Part shown: piece after piece, positions 25,474-33,902 of the stretch
How positions within the stretch are numbered: the first letter of the stretch is position 1
How the letters are laid out: each line of letters starts with the position of its first letter
DNA from: Sphingobium sp. HWE2-09
GTDB taxonomy: Bacteria; Pseudomonadota; Alphaproteobacteria; Sphingomonadales; Sphingomonadaceae
Length of the DNA: 64,000 nt
Reading direction: 5' to 3'
Assembly (NCBI RefSeq): GCF_035989265.1
Contig: NZ_JAYKZX010000003.1
Location: 806,001 to 870,000 of the forward strand
Notes under the pieces: generated by a model
Told to the model about the DNA's origin: nothing
Seen by the model: the letters and a program-made list of their open reading frames with translations, nothing else
Database searches by the model: none
Made by a program: the position numbers and the translations under genes

Positions 25474-27570
25474 ATGCGGTGGTCGGGTCTGTTTGCTGTC
25501 GCTGCGGGCTTGGCCGGTTCGGCGATGGCGCAGCTGCCGCCGATGCCCGACATCCCGCGGGTGACGCCGGTCCAGCACGCACCGGGCGGACATTTCCGGG
25601 TCGTGATCCCGAACCGCCCCGATCCGACGCCGGTCATTCTGCATGTGTCGCCACAGGGATCGGATGCGGGCGATGGCACAGCGCAGCGCCCCTTCGCGAC
25701 GCTGGTGCGCACGCAGCAGGTAGTGCGGACGATCAACCGCGATCATGACGTGACCGTGTTGCTGGCGCCGGGCGTGTATAGACTGGACGCGCCCTTGCGC
25801 TTTGGCGCGCGGGACGGCGGGCAGAATGGCTTTACGGTGCGGTGGGAAGGCGCGCCGGGTACGCATGCCATCCTGTCGGGCGGTACGCCGGTGACGGGCT
25901 GGCGGCTGGTGGACCGGCAGCGGAATATATGGGCGGCCAACGTTCCTATGGGGAGCGACCCGCGGCAATTGACCGTCGCGGGAAAGCTGGCGCCGCGCGC
26001 CTCGGTGGAGATACCGCGGGCGGCGGTGGCGTTCCACCCCTGGGGGCTGGAGATCAAGGATCCCGCCTGGCGCTTTCTGGCGCAACTGCCCGGCCAGCAG
26101 CAGATCGAGGTGGAGGGGATGAGCTGGTTCACCCATCGCCATGCCATGGTCGATCGTATCGAGGGCGACAGGATCGTGATGCAGCAGCCCGGATGGCGCA
26201 ACAATCTGGTCGGTTACGACACGATCGCCAGGCCGGTGTCGGTGGAGGTCGCACGGCTATTCCTGGTGAACGCGCTGCCGTTCCTGCGCGATCCGGGGCA
26301 ATGGTTCGTCGATCCCAAGGCGGGGCAATTATACTATAAGCCCCGGCCGGGCGAGGATATGCGTCGTATCGAAGTCGTCCTGCCGCGGCTGGCGCATCTG
26401 CTGTCGATCGCGGGCAGCTATGACGATCCGGTGCGCGACCTGGAGTTTCGCCGGTTGCAGTTCAGTCATACGAGCTGGCTGCAACCATCGGGGCCGGAGG
26501 GCTATGCCAGCCAGCAGAGCGGCGCCTATCTGGCAGGAGAGCTGGCCGATTACCCGGCCGATCCGATCCGCGATTGCAGCTGGGGCTGCTGGTCGTTCGA
26601 GCGGATGCGCAACCGGTGGCGGCAGCAGCCTGCTGCCGTTCAGGTGGCGGCGGCGCGGCGCATCGTCTTCGACGACGACCGCTTCTCGCAACTGGGACAG
26701 ATCGCGCTCGGCATCGGCAATAATCCAGAGGCGAATGCGAGCGGCGTCGGGCTGGGCGCGGCGGCGATCGAGGTGACCAACAGCAGCTTTACCGACCTGG
26801 CCGGCGGGGCGATCATGGCGGGCGGGGTGGAGCCTGATGCGCATCATCCCGCGCGGCCTGAAATGGGATTGCGCGACATCCTGATCCGCAACAACCGGAT
26901 CGCGGGGGTGTCACGCGATTATAAGGAGCAGTCGGCAATCCTGGTGACCTATGCGTCTGGCACGCTGATCCTGCATAACGACGTGTCCGACACGCCCTAT
27001 GACGGGATCGATGTCGGCTGGGGATGGGGCGCGAACGATCCGGGCGGCAGCGCGGAATATTGGCGCAAACAGCGCGGCTATTATGACCAGCCGGGCAATA
27101 TCGTCTATGATACGCCGACCACCCTGCGTGACACGGTGGTCATGGGCAATCGGGTGCGCCGGGTGAAGCAGTGGTTCCCCGATGGCGGGGCGATCTATCA
27201 TCTGTCGGCCGATCCCGGTGCGCTGATCGCGGAAAATTACATATCCGACGTCGCGGGATCGGGCGGGATCGCCATCTATCTGGATGAAGGGTCGCGCTAT
27301 GTCACGGTGCGCAACAATGTCGTGGATCGCGTGGGCGGCGTGTGGCTGAACCTCAACACCCAGTCGCACATCGCGCCCAAACGCACCGCGCTGGACAATG
27401 TCGCGACGGGCAACTGGTATAATAGCGGCAAATTGAACGGCGAATGGAGCGACTATCTCAACAACCGGGCGGCGGACAATGTCGCGGTGGTCGGGAGCCA
27501 ATGGCCAGTCGAAGCCCAACGGGTGATCGACGCCAGCGGCGTGCAGCAGGCCGCGCCGCGCCGTCCGTGA
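25474..27570 (+). CDS. Exported right-handed beta-helix protein (GH141-like layout), putative glycosidase
   Basis: A protein of 698 residues from ATG 25474. In-frame ATGs at 25456 and 25465 are alternatives; 25474 begins the signal peptide MRWSGLFAVAAG directly. N-terminal SPQGSDAGDGTAQRPFATL is the common entry to parallel beta-helix glycan enzymes. SGGTPVTGW and an RQLTVAGK segment follow, as in the family that includes GH141 xylanase/fucosidases. The helix coils are seen as repeated N-rich turns (IRNNRIAGVSRDY, ILHNDVSDTPYDGI, AENYISDVAGSGGI, VRNNVVDRVGGVW). Conserved DVGWGWGANDPGGS may line the active site. It follows the DUF1593 gene with no real gap and shares its transcript. Assignment to GH141 is tentative; pectate-lyase-like activity cannot be excluded. 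Confidence 0.65.
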   Translation: MRWSGLFAVAAGLAGSAMAQLPPMPDIPRVTPVQHAPGGHFRVVIPNRPDPTPVILHVSPQGSDAGDGTAQRPFATLVRTQQVVRTINRDHDVTVLLAPGVYRLDAPLRFGARDGGQNGFTVRWEGAPGTHAILSGGTPVTGWRLVDRQRNIWAANVPMGSDPRQLTVAGKLAPRASVEIPRAAVAFHPWGLEIKDPAWRFLAQLPGQQQIEVEGMSWFTHRHAMVDRIEGDRIVMQQPGWRNNLVGYDTIARPVSVEVARLFLVNALPFLRDPGQWFVDPKAGQLYYKPRPGEDMRRIEVVLPRLAHLLSIAGSYDDPVRDLEFRRLQFSHTSWLQPSGPEGYASQQSGAYLAGELADYPADPIRDCSWGCWSFERMRNRWRQQPAAVQVAAARRIVFDDDRFSQLGQIALGIGNNPEANASGVGLGAAAIEVTNSSFTDLAGGAIMAGGVEPDAHHPARPEMGLRDILIRNNRIAGVSRDYKEQSAILVTYASGTLILHNDVSDTPYDGIDVGWGWGANDPGGSAEYWRKQRGYYDQPGNIVYDTPTTLRDTVVMGNRVRRVKQWFPDGGAIYHLSADPGALIAENYISDVAGSGGIAIYLDEGSRYVTVRNNVVDRVGGVWLNLNTQSHIAPKRTALDNVATGNWYNSGKLNGEWSDYLNNRAADNVAVVGSQWPVEAQRVIDASGVQQAAPRRP

Positions 27571-27589
27571 AGGACGACGCGGCGAGGGA

Positions 27590-28558
27590 TCAGGGATTGA
27601 ACGCTATGACCGTCTGACTGAGTTCGCCGAACGGGCTGCTCCCTTCGGTTACGGCGGTCATGCGCACATGATCGCCAAAGCTCAGAAAGGGCGTGACGGG
27701 CTTACCATGTTCGATCATTTCGATCGCGCGCCGTTCGGACATGCAGGTCGATCCCACCGTCTGATAGTCCGCGTCGGACACGGTGCCGGAACCGATGATG
27801 GTTCCCGCGCACAGATGCCGGGTGCGCGCGGCATGCGCGATCAGTTCATGGAAGCCATAGCCCATATGCTCGCCCGAAGGATGGCCGAACCACGCGCCGT
27901 TGACCTCCACGCGCAGCGGTAGGCAGACCCGCCCGTCGCGCCAATCGTCGCCCAGTTCGTCCGGCGTGATCGCGATCGGCGCGGCGCTGCATGCCGGCTT
28001 GGCCTGAATCCAGCCAAAGCCCGTTTTCATTTCCTTGGGCGCGACGGCACGCAGCGACCAGTCGTTGAGGAGGATGATGAGGCGGATATGCGCCATGGCC
28101 TCGTCCGCCGAACAGCCCATCGGCACGTCGTCGGTGACGATGCCGAACTCGCCTTCGAAATCGATGAAGTCCGTTTCGGTGGGGAAGGCGACATCTTCGC
28201 GCGGGGCAAGGAAACGGTGGCTCATGCCCTGATACATCAGGGGGAGGTCGGTTTCGATGGGCGGGTGATTGAACGCCTTTTCCATCAGGGCGCCGTGGTT
28301 GGCGAAAGCCGATCCGTCGAGCCATTGCCAGGTGCGCGGCAGGGGGGCGAGAAGCGCAGCATGATCGACTGGCTCGCCGCCGCCTGCCTCCAGCGTGGTG
28401 GACAGGGAAACCGCATCATCCAGCAGCGCGTCCCAATCGGCGATCGCGTGCAACAGGTTGGGCCAGCGCGTACCCAGCGCCGCACAGCGCGTGCCATCGC
28501 GCGATATTAGTATCAATTCCCCGTCGGCCGTGCCGTTGGCGCGCGTTGCGAAACGCAT
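27590..28558 (-). CDS. Fumarylacetoacetate hydrolase-family protein
   Basis: A protein of 322 residues of the FAH superfamily, which cleaves or decarboxylates beta-diketo or enol acids formed after aromatic ring cleavage. Metal ligands are visible in FIDFEGEFGIVTDD (the ExE motif) with an upstream fold-specific NHPPIETDLPLMYQG. AKPACSAAPIAI and IIGSGTVSD are typical of the catalytic beta-roll. It is the last gene of the eight-gene minus-strand operon (36190 to 27590), 65 nt after the cupin gene, and ends 20 nt from the convergent beta-helix gene. In the proposed pathway it would act late, on the acyclic product. Confidence 0.85.
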   Translation of the reverse strand: MRFATRANGTADGELILISRDGTRCAALGTRWPNLLHAIADWDALLDDAVSLSTTLEAGGGEPVDHAALLAPLPRTWQWLDGSAFANHGALMEKAFNHPPIETDLPLMYQGMSHRFLAPREDVAFPTETDFIDFEGEFGIVTDDVPMGCSADEAMAHIRLIILLNDWSLRAVAPKEMKTGFGWIQAKPACSAAPIAITPDELGDDWRDGRVCLPLRVEVNGAWFGHPSGEHMGYGFHELIAHAARTRHLCAGTIIGSGTVSDADYQTVGSTCMSERRAIEMIEHGKPVTPFLSFGDHVRMTAVTEGSSPFGELSQTVIAFNP

Positions 28559-28623
28559 AGGTCCGTTTCCTTCCGATATTGTCTGTTGTCGGCGCGCGGG
28601 TTGCCCGCGCGCCGGACCAAGGC

Positions 28624-29193
28624 TCAGCGCTTGAGATTGTCGTCGAACGCGCCGTCGATCAGGATGAAGACGATCCGGCAGTTGCGGTCGGAGCGGTTCG
28701 ACCAGCCATGGTTGGTGCCGCGCTGGATGACGATATCGCCTGCACGGACGGTGGTTTCGCCTTCGTCCATGATCAGCACCAGTTCGCCCTCCACCACGAT
28801 GCCATAGTCGATCGTTTCGGTGCGGTGCATCAGCGCGTGGCGCGACCCTTCGCCATCATGGGCGGACGCGTCATGCGCGCCGACTTCGGCGAAATGGGCG
28901 CGGGCTTCCTCGGGCGACATGGTGCGGATGCCGTCGCCTTCGGGCGGGATGTCGAGCACACGGATGCGGGTGCCATTTTTGGGCGGGGCAAGGATGATGC
29001 CGGTTTCGGCCGGTTCGCCGGAGGCGGCGTCGAGCGGGGCGGGGGTGGCCTGCGTGTTCCAGACTTCGTGAAACATCGGCCCGATGTCGCCGCCGATGCG
29101 CTGGACGCGCTGGACCGGGCCGTCCTCCTGGATGATGGCGCGGCCTGAAGCGTCGTGCCCGGTGACGATGCGGCGAACGGATGCAAATTCCAT
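28624..29193 (-). CDS. Cupin-domain protein of the aromatic catabolic operon
   Basis: A protein of 189 residues. The start at 29193 is preceded by AGGA. The C-terminal half is a single cupin barrel: HRTETIDYGIVVEGELVLI (motif 1 with His and Glu), DEGETTVRAGDIVIQRGTNHGWSN (motif 2 with the third metal His). The N-terminal half (VRRIVTGHDASGRAIIQEDG) is shared with a widespread group of small cupins found beside ring-cleavage genes. The role could be an isomerase, decarboxylase or ring-cleaving dioxygenase step. It is not secreted. It follows the small membrane protein gene by 11 nt. Confidence 0.8.
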   Translation of the reverse strand: MEFASVRRIVTGHDASGRAIIQEDGPVQRVQRIGGDIGPMFHEVWNTQATPAPLDAASGEPAETGIILAPPKNGTRIRVLDIPPEGDGIRTMSPEEARAHFAEVGAHDASAHDGEGSRHALMHRTETIDYGIVVEGELVLIMDEGETTVRAGDIVIQRGTNHGWSNRSDRNCRIVFILIDGAFDDNLKR

Positions 29194-29204
29194 GAGCTTA
29201 TTTC

Positions 29205-29690
29205 CTAGATTAGGTACGCGCCGCCGACCATGCGTCGCAGCACGCGCCATGTGACCCATGCGCCAAGCGCGGCGCCGTAGATGATCTTGACGCCAAGGGC
29301 GATTGGCCAGTCCAGCGTGGCGACATTGCCGGACAGCCAGAGAAACGCGATGCCCGCCCCCAGCGTCAGGGCAGACAGGACCGACATGAAGGCGGCCCGC
29401 AACAGCCACTGGATCGTCACGGGATGACTGGCCGCACTGCCCAGCCGCCCGGCCAGTTGCGCGCGCCGTGCGATCATGCCCGGTACGATACAGGCCATAA
29501 GCGCGACAGCGGCGCTTTGCGGCAGGAAATCGATGGCATAACCCCATTCCCCCACCGCAACGCGCCCCGCCGTACCGAAGACGGCAAGGAAGAACAGCGC
29601 GCCGATCACCCCATTGATCACCGCGCTGACGATCGTCTCCCGCGCGATATAGGCGTCGATGCGGCCGCTCTGTTCTTCCGCAGTCCTCAC
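29205..29690 (-). CDS. Small integral membrane protein of unknown function
   Basis: A protein of 161 residues starting at GTG 29690, whose GTGA overlaps the stop of the upstream alpha/beta hydrolase gene. Four hydrophobic segments are visible (about residues 22-42, 52-73, 98-120, 128-150), with a basic C-terminal WRVLRRMVGGAYLI. No catalytic motif is recognised. Its position inside a compact catabolic operon suggests a role in substrate passage across the inner membrane or as a helper. I do not recognise the family. Confidence 0.7.
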   Translation of the reverse strand: MRTAEEQSGRIDAYIARETIVSAVINGVIGALFFLAVFGTAGRVAVGEWGYAIDFLPQSAAVALMACIVPGMIARRAQLAGRLGSAASHPVTIQWLLRAAFMSVLSALTLGAGIAFLWLSGNVATLDWPIALGVKIIYGAALGAWVTWRVLRRMVGGAYLI

Positions 29691-30844
29691 GCGGTCTTGC
29701 CGCCCAGCGTATCGGCGAACCAGTCGGCGATATAGTCGCGACCGTAGGACATATTGTCCGCGCCGACATGCTCGACCCCGCCTTCGCGTTCGGTGAACAG
29801 CTTGAGCGCGCGCCGCGGGCTGTTGACCAGCTGGTCGTAGCAGTCATGCGCGTAATCGACGCTGATCTGTCGGTCCTTCGCGCCATGGGTGACCAGGAAG
29901 GGCACCTTGATCCCGTCCATATGGCCGTTGAGGTTCATGCCCTCCGCCTTCGCCAGGAAGTCGTCCATGTCGCTCGCGCCGAAGGCCCACATGACATGCG
30001 CCCAATAATGGGGGACGGGGTTTTCGCCTTCGCGTTTCATGCGCTTCTGCTGGACCTCGGCCCAATTATGGTTCGCGCCCCAGACCGCGCCGGACGCGAA
30101 ACGGGGTTCGTAAGCGACGGCGCGCGGGGCGAAATGGCCGCCCAGCGAAATGCCGGTCATGCCGATCCGCTTGGGATCGACATCGTCCTGCTGTTCCAGC
30201 CAGTCGACCGCCTTGCTCGCCCAGTTTTCGCTATGCGGATCGACGGGCAAGTTCTGGAGGCGCAGCGCTTCGCCCGATCCGGGCTGATCGACGCAGAGCG
30301 TGGAAATACCACGCCGCGCGAGCGCTTCAGGCAGGCGCGACCAGTAGAGCAGTTCCTTGCAGCTATCGAGGCCGTTGCAATAGACCACGACCGGATGCGG
30401 GCCTTCCCCAGGCGCGCTCGTGAAGAGGGCGGGCATGGTGCCGGTGCTGAGCGGGATGTCAACGCGGCGACGGTTGATCTGGCCCAGCGCGGTCGAACGG
30501 TCGAACGTGTCGCGCGCCTTGGCATAGGTGGCCTGACGACCGGGATGGCCATGACCCTGCATCCGTTCGGCGTTGAACAGATAGAGCGATGCGCGCTCCA
30601 GCTTGTCGGAGGCGGAGAAAGCACGGCCCTGCGCCTCATCTTCTGCCGCAAGATCGATCAGCTTGTCGGCCATCGCGACCCATTGCGCCATGAACATGGG
30701 CGTGCCCGCATCCGCGCCGGATGCCGCCGCGTCCTTGATCGGCTGGCACATGTCGACGATTTCGCCGATGCGCCCGCCGCTCTCCATCGCGATCGCGACC
30801 GACAGATTCCAGATATAGTTGGGGAAATATTCGAACAAAGCCAT
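29687..30844 (-). CDS. Alpha/beta hydrolase, probable C-C bond or ester hydrolase (FrsA/DHPON-hydrolase-like)
   Basis: A cytoplasmic enzyme of 385 residues. A helical N-terminal segment (about 1-125) precedes the hydrolase core, as in 2,6-dihydroxypseudooxynicotine hydrolase and FrsA-type proteins. The core has VVYCNGLDSCKE (oxyanion region), CVDQPGSGEA, the nucleophile elbow GISLGG with Ser233, and a C-terminal acid/histidine set (VTHGAKDRQI, GGVEHVGAD). It starts 3 nt after the extradiol dioxygenase stop. In a meta-cleavage pathway it would hydrolyse the ring-fission product. The 125-residue cap distinguishes it from ordinary MhpC/BphD-type hydrolases. Confidence 0.82.
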   Translation of the reverse strand: MALFEYFPNYIWNLSVAIAMESGGRIGEIVDMCQPIKDAAASGADAGTPMFMAQWVAMADKLIDLAAEDEAQGRAFSASDKLERASLYLFNAERMQGHGHPGRQATYAKARDTFDRSTALGQINRRRVDIPLSTGTMPALFTSAPGEGPHPVVVYCNGLDSCKELLYWSRLPEALARRGISTLCVDQPGSGEALRLQNLPVDPHSENWASKAVDWLEQQDDVDPKRIGMTGISLGGHFAPRAVAYEPRFASGAVWGANHNWAEVQQKRMKREGENPVPHYWAHVMWAFGASDMDDFLAKAEGMNLNGHMDGIKVPFLVTHGAKDRQISVDYAHDCYDQLVNSPRRALKLFTEREGGVEHVGADNMSYGRDYIADWFADTLGGKTA

Positions 30845-30847
30845 CGA

Positions 30848-31750
30848 TCAGACCTCCACTGCCTGGAACAGACCCTTGTCGGGCGCGGCATGCGGCATGG
30901 TCTGGGGACCACCGACGCCGATGCCCCATTGGTCCATGATGCCGGGGCCGGGGGCATGGACTTTGGCTTCGTGCGTTTCGAAGTCCACATCCTCCAGTTC
31001 CGAACTATATTCGACCGCAAAGCCCGCAGGCGTGGTGAAATAGCTGAACGTGTTGTTGCCCGCGGTGTGGCGGCCCGGACCCCAGCGAATGTCGGTGCCC
31101 TTCAGCCGCAGCCGATTGACGCCGACCATCATGTCATCGACGGTCAGCATGTCATAGGCGACATGGTTGAGGCAGGGCGGTCCAGGCAGGAAGGCGATGC
31201 GATGATGCGCGGCGTTGCAGCGCAGGAAGCACATGAAGTCGCCCAGCCAGTCCGATACCTTGAAGCCCAGAACGTCGCAGAACCATTCCACCATCGCCTT
31301 ATGATCGGGCGAGTGGAGGACGATGTGGCTGATCTTCTGCGGTACGCCTTCCCAACGGGCGAGTTCACGGGCGGTGCGGCGGGCAACGTCGCTCGACACT
31401 TCGAAGGTCAGGCCGTCGGGCGAGAAGAAGCGGAAGCCATAGCCGCCGCCCAGCGAGTCCAGATCCTTGGGCGTGAAGATGATGCGGCAGCCCGAGGCGA
31501 CGACCTTGTCATGCAGGGCGTCGACATCGGCGCGGCTGTCGGCGGCCAGCGCGATCACGTCGATGCGCTGTTCCTCGGCCTGACGCAGGCGCACGACATG
31601 ATGCTCATGCCCGCCGTCGGCGGCGAAATAGACCATGCCGTCCTTTTCTCCCGCCTCGACCAGTTTCCACTGATCGGCGTAGAAGGCGCGCTCGGCTTCC
31701 AGATCGGGCAGGGCGTAACCCACATAACGAATTTCTGTAACGCGGCTCAT
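30848..31750 (-). CDS. Type I extradiol ring-cleavage dioxygenase (VOC superfamily)
   Basis: A protein of 300 residues with two VOC modules. The C-terminal module carries the iron facial triad His142 (KISHIVLHS), His196 (LNHVAYD) and Glu247 (AVEYSSE), together with the extradiol signature GPGRHTAGNNTFSYFTTPAGFAVEY split around residues 224-248. It should open a catechol-like ring next to the hydroxyl pair using O2 and Fe(II). It lies between the FAD monooxygenase (11 nt upstream) and the alpha/beta hydrolase, giving a classical hydroxylase, dioxygenase, hydrolase order. The aromatic substrate is unknown. Confidence 0.88.
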   Translation of the reverse strand: MSRVTEIRYVGYALPDLEAERAFYADQWKLVEAGEKDGMVYFAADGGHEHHVVRLRQAEEQRIDVIALAADSRADVDALHDKVVASGCRIIFTPKDLDSLGGGYGFRFFSPDGLTFEVSSDVARRTARELARWEGVPQKISHIVLHSPDHKAMVEWFCDVLGFKVSDWLGDFMCFLRCNAAHHRIAFLPGPPCLNHVAYDMLTVDDMMVGVNRLRLKGTDIRWGPGRHTAGNNTFSYFTTPAGFAVEYSSELEDVDFETHEAKVHAPGPGIMDQWGIGVGGPQTMPHAAPDKGLFQAVEV

Positions 31751-31761
31751 AGCGGTTTCCT

Positions 31762-32877
31762 TCAGATCGGCTGGGAGACCATCGCGAACATGTCCGCGGT
31801 GGCTTTGTGATTGTCGACGGGCGCGCCCTTACCAAGCTGGCCCATGCAGATTTCGAGCGATTTTTCCACGATGTAGCGGCACCGGTCGTGACGGCGTTCG
31901 TGATAGGCGGTCAGCGCGCTGTCCAGATCGTCATGGCTGGTCAGTTCCTCCGCCAGCACGATGCTGTCCTCGATCGCCATGCCCGCGCCCTGACCCAGAT
32001 GGGGGGTGGTGGCGTGGACGGCATCGCCCAGCAGGACGACGCGGCCCTTGTGCCAGGGGCCGTCCAGCATGAAGGCTTCGAGCGGGCGATAGACGACGCC
32101 GTCATCGTCGGTGATATGCTCGCCCAGCGCCTGGATCGCGGGCGAACAATGGGCGATCTTGGCGCGCATCGCAGCGGCCAGTCCTTCGCGCGGGTAGCGG
32201 GGATTGCCCGGTTCGGCGGTGGTGACGAACATATACATCAGGCTTTTCGAGATCGGGACCAGGCCGACGCCGGTGGGACCATTATAGGCCTGAAGCGAGT
32301 CCATGCCTTCGGTCAGGGGCAGGTTGTAGCGCCAGACCGCTTGCCCCGTATAGTGGGGCGAGGGCGCATCGGGGAACAGCAGCGCGCGGGTCTGCGAATA
32401 GACGCCGTCCGCGCCGATGACCAAGTCGAAGCTGCCCTGCGCGCCGTCCGAAAACTGCACCGTCACTTGGTCGCCCTGATCGTCGATATTAGTCGCGGTG
32501 ACGCCCAGCCGCACTTTGGCGCCCGATGCGATCGTGCGATCGCCCAATACTTTGTGCAGGGCGGGGCGACCGACGCCCAGATTGGCGGGATAGCCATCGA
32601 CCAGACGGGGGGAGGGGACGCGCGCGACCTTCGTACCGTCGGGTGCGAATATTTCGACCGTGTCGAAGCCTGCGCCGGCCGCGATATATTCGTCCAGCAG
32701 GTCCAGATGATCCATGGCGCGCAGCACGTTGGACTGCTGGATGATACCCACGCCATAGACCGACCAGTCGGGATTACGCTCGATGACGGTGACGTCGAAC
32801 CCCTTTCGGCGCAGCGCGATGGCGGAGGTGAGGCCACCTATGCCTCCGCCGATGATGAGGATGTTGAACTTGTCCAT
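31762..32877 (-). CDS. FAD-dependent aromatic monooxygenase (PHBH/UbiH-like)
   Basis: A protein of 371 residues with the Rossmann GGGIGGLTSAIAL motif (10-22), the DG motif (LVIGADGVYSQTR near 150-162) and the second FAD motif GDAVHATTPHLGQGAGMAIED. This architecture is that of single-component group A flavoprotein hydroxylases that add a hydroxyl to a phenolic ring. It is followed directly by the extradiol dioxygenase gene, so its product is probably the catechol-type substrate of that enzyme. No signal peptide is present; it is cytoplasmic. The substrate cannot be told from sequence. Confidence 0.88.
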   Translation of the reverse strand: MDKFNILIIGGGIGGLTSAIALRRKGFDVTVIERNPDWSVYGVGIIQQSNVLRAMDHLDLLDEYIAAGAGFDTVEIFAPDGTKVARVPSPRLVDGYPANLGVGRPALHKVLGDRTIASGAKVRLGVTATNIDDQGDQVTVQFSDGAQGSFDLVIGADGVYSQTRALLFPDAPSPHYTGQAVWRYNLPLTEGMDSLQAYNGPTGVGLVPISKSLMYMFVTTAEPGNPRYPREGLAAAMRAKIAHCSPAIQALGEHITDDDGVVYRPLEAFMLDGPWHKGRVVLLGDAVHATTPHLGQGAGMAIEDSIVLAEELTSHDDLDSALTAYHERRHDRCRYIVEKSLEICMGQLGKGAPVDNHKATADMFAMVSQPI

Positions 32878-32921
32878 GGTCGGTCTAGTGCCTCGTGAGA
32901 AAGGAGCGAGAGGAAGCGGGG

Positions 32922-33902
32922 TCAGAAGCGGTCGAGATCGTTGGCGATCGCGGCCGGTCCGGTGAAATTGTTGCGGATGGCGGCGATGTAGGTGCGGGTC
33001 CGTGCGGCATCGTCCGTTCCACCGGCGATATGGGTGACGGCCACCGCCTTCACCCTGGCGCGAGCGGCCAGCGCGCCGACCTCTTGCGGTGTCAGGTGAT
33101 GGGTGGTCAGATGCTGCAGCATCGTCGCCTTGACGGCGGCGGGCATGTCAGGGCTGGTGCGCGCAACGCGATCCAGCGTGGCGTCTATGTCGATCATTTC
33201 GCTGACCAGCAGGTCCGCGCCCGACGCCAGCTTTTCGACCGCCGCGCTGGGTCCGGTGTCGCCGGTATAGGCGATGGATCGGCCCGGCAGGTCGAATTGC
33301 AGGGCGTAGGATTTATAGTTGCGATCCTCCACGCTGCCGGGCGCGAAGTCGTAGTGCGTGTTCTGCGCGACCTTCACCGTCATGTCGTCAACGCGGATGC
33401 TCTCGCCGTCCCGCAATTCGATCACCGACACGGTATTTTCAGGCGGCGTCCAGGATTTGCCGGGGATGCCATAGCCCGCCTTGGCCGATGGCTGGAGGCT
33501 GGCGACGATGCCAGCCACCAGTTCGCGCGTGCCGGGCGGACCATAAATGGTCAGTATGTCGCGCGCTTCGGTCTGGTTGCGCAGCCCCAATATCGCCGCC
33601 AGCCCGCCAATATGATCGACATGCAGGTGGCTGAGGAAAATGGCGCGGACGGACGGCAGGGGCAGGTCCGCCCGCGCCATCTGTTCCACCGTGCCATCGC
33701 CGGTGTCGACCAGATAGGTCTTGCCATCCTGCAGGATGGCGTTGGCCGGTTGCGAGCGATGTCCGTCCGGCACCGGACCGCCCATCGTCCCCAAAGTGAC
33801 GAAGGCGGCGCGCGGCGGACCGGCCGCCGCCGCTGCCGTCGCCAGCAGGGCGATCATGCCGGACAGCGCCGTGCCGGTGATCCGGGCGGACATCCGCTTC
33901 AC
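32922..33902 (-). CDS. MBL-fold metallo-hydrolase, exported
   Basis: A protein of 326 residues with the metal motif SHLHVDHIGG (His92, His94, Asp96, His97), a later YTGDTGPS and a C-terminal HHLTPQEVG segment, as in RNase Z/arylsulfatase-like MBL proteins. A signal peptide (MSARITGTALSGMIALL...AAA) indicates periplasmic location. The GTG at 33902 overlaps the receptor stop (GTGA); ATG at 33893 is equally possible. Between the receptor and the ring-hydroxylating genes it may hydrolyse an ester, lactone or sulfate on the incoming substrate. That role is inferred. Confidence 0.8.
   Translation of the reverse strand: MKRMSARITGTALSGMIALLATAAAAAGPPRAAFVTLGTMGGPVPDGHRSQPANAILQDGKTYLVDTGDGTVEQMARADLPLPSVRAIFLSHLHVDHIGGLAAILGLRNQTEARDILTIYGPPGTRELVAGIVASLQPSAKAGYGIPGKSWTPPENTVSVIELRDGESIRVDDMTVKVAQNTHYDFAPGSVEDRNYKSYALQFDLPGRSIAYTGDTGPSAAVEKLASGADLLVSEMIDIDATLDRVARTSPDMPAAVKATMLQHLTTHHLTPQEVGALAARARVKAVAVTHIAGGTDDAARTRTYIAAIRNNFTGPAAIANDLDRF

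Noticed and set aside
29768..31810. A 680-codon plus-strand frame over the aromatic operon
   Set aside because: Antisense to two genes with clear motifs; its composition is that of a complement frame and no family is visible.
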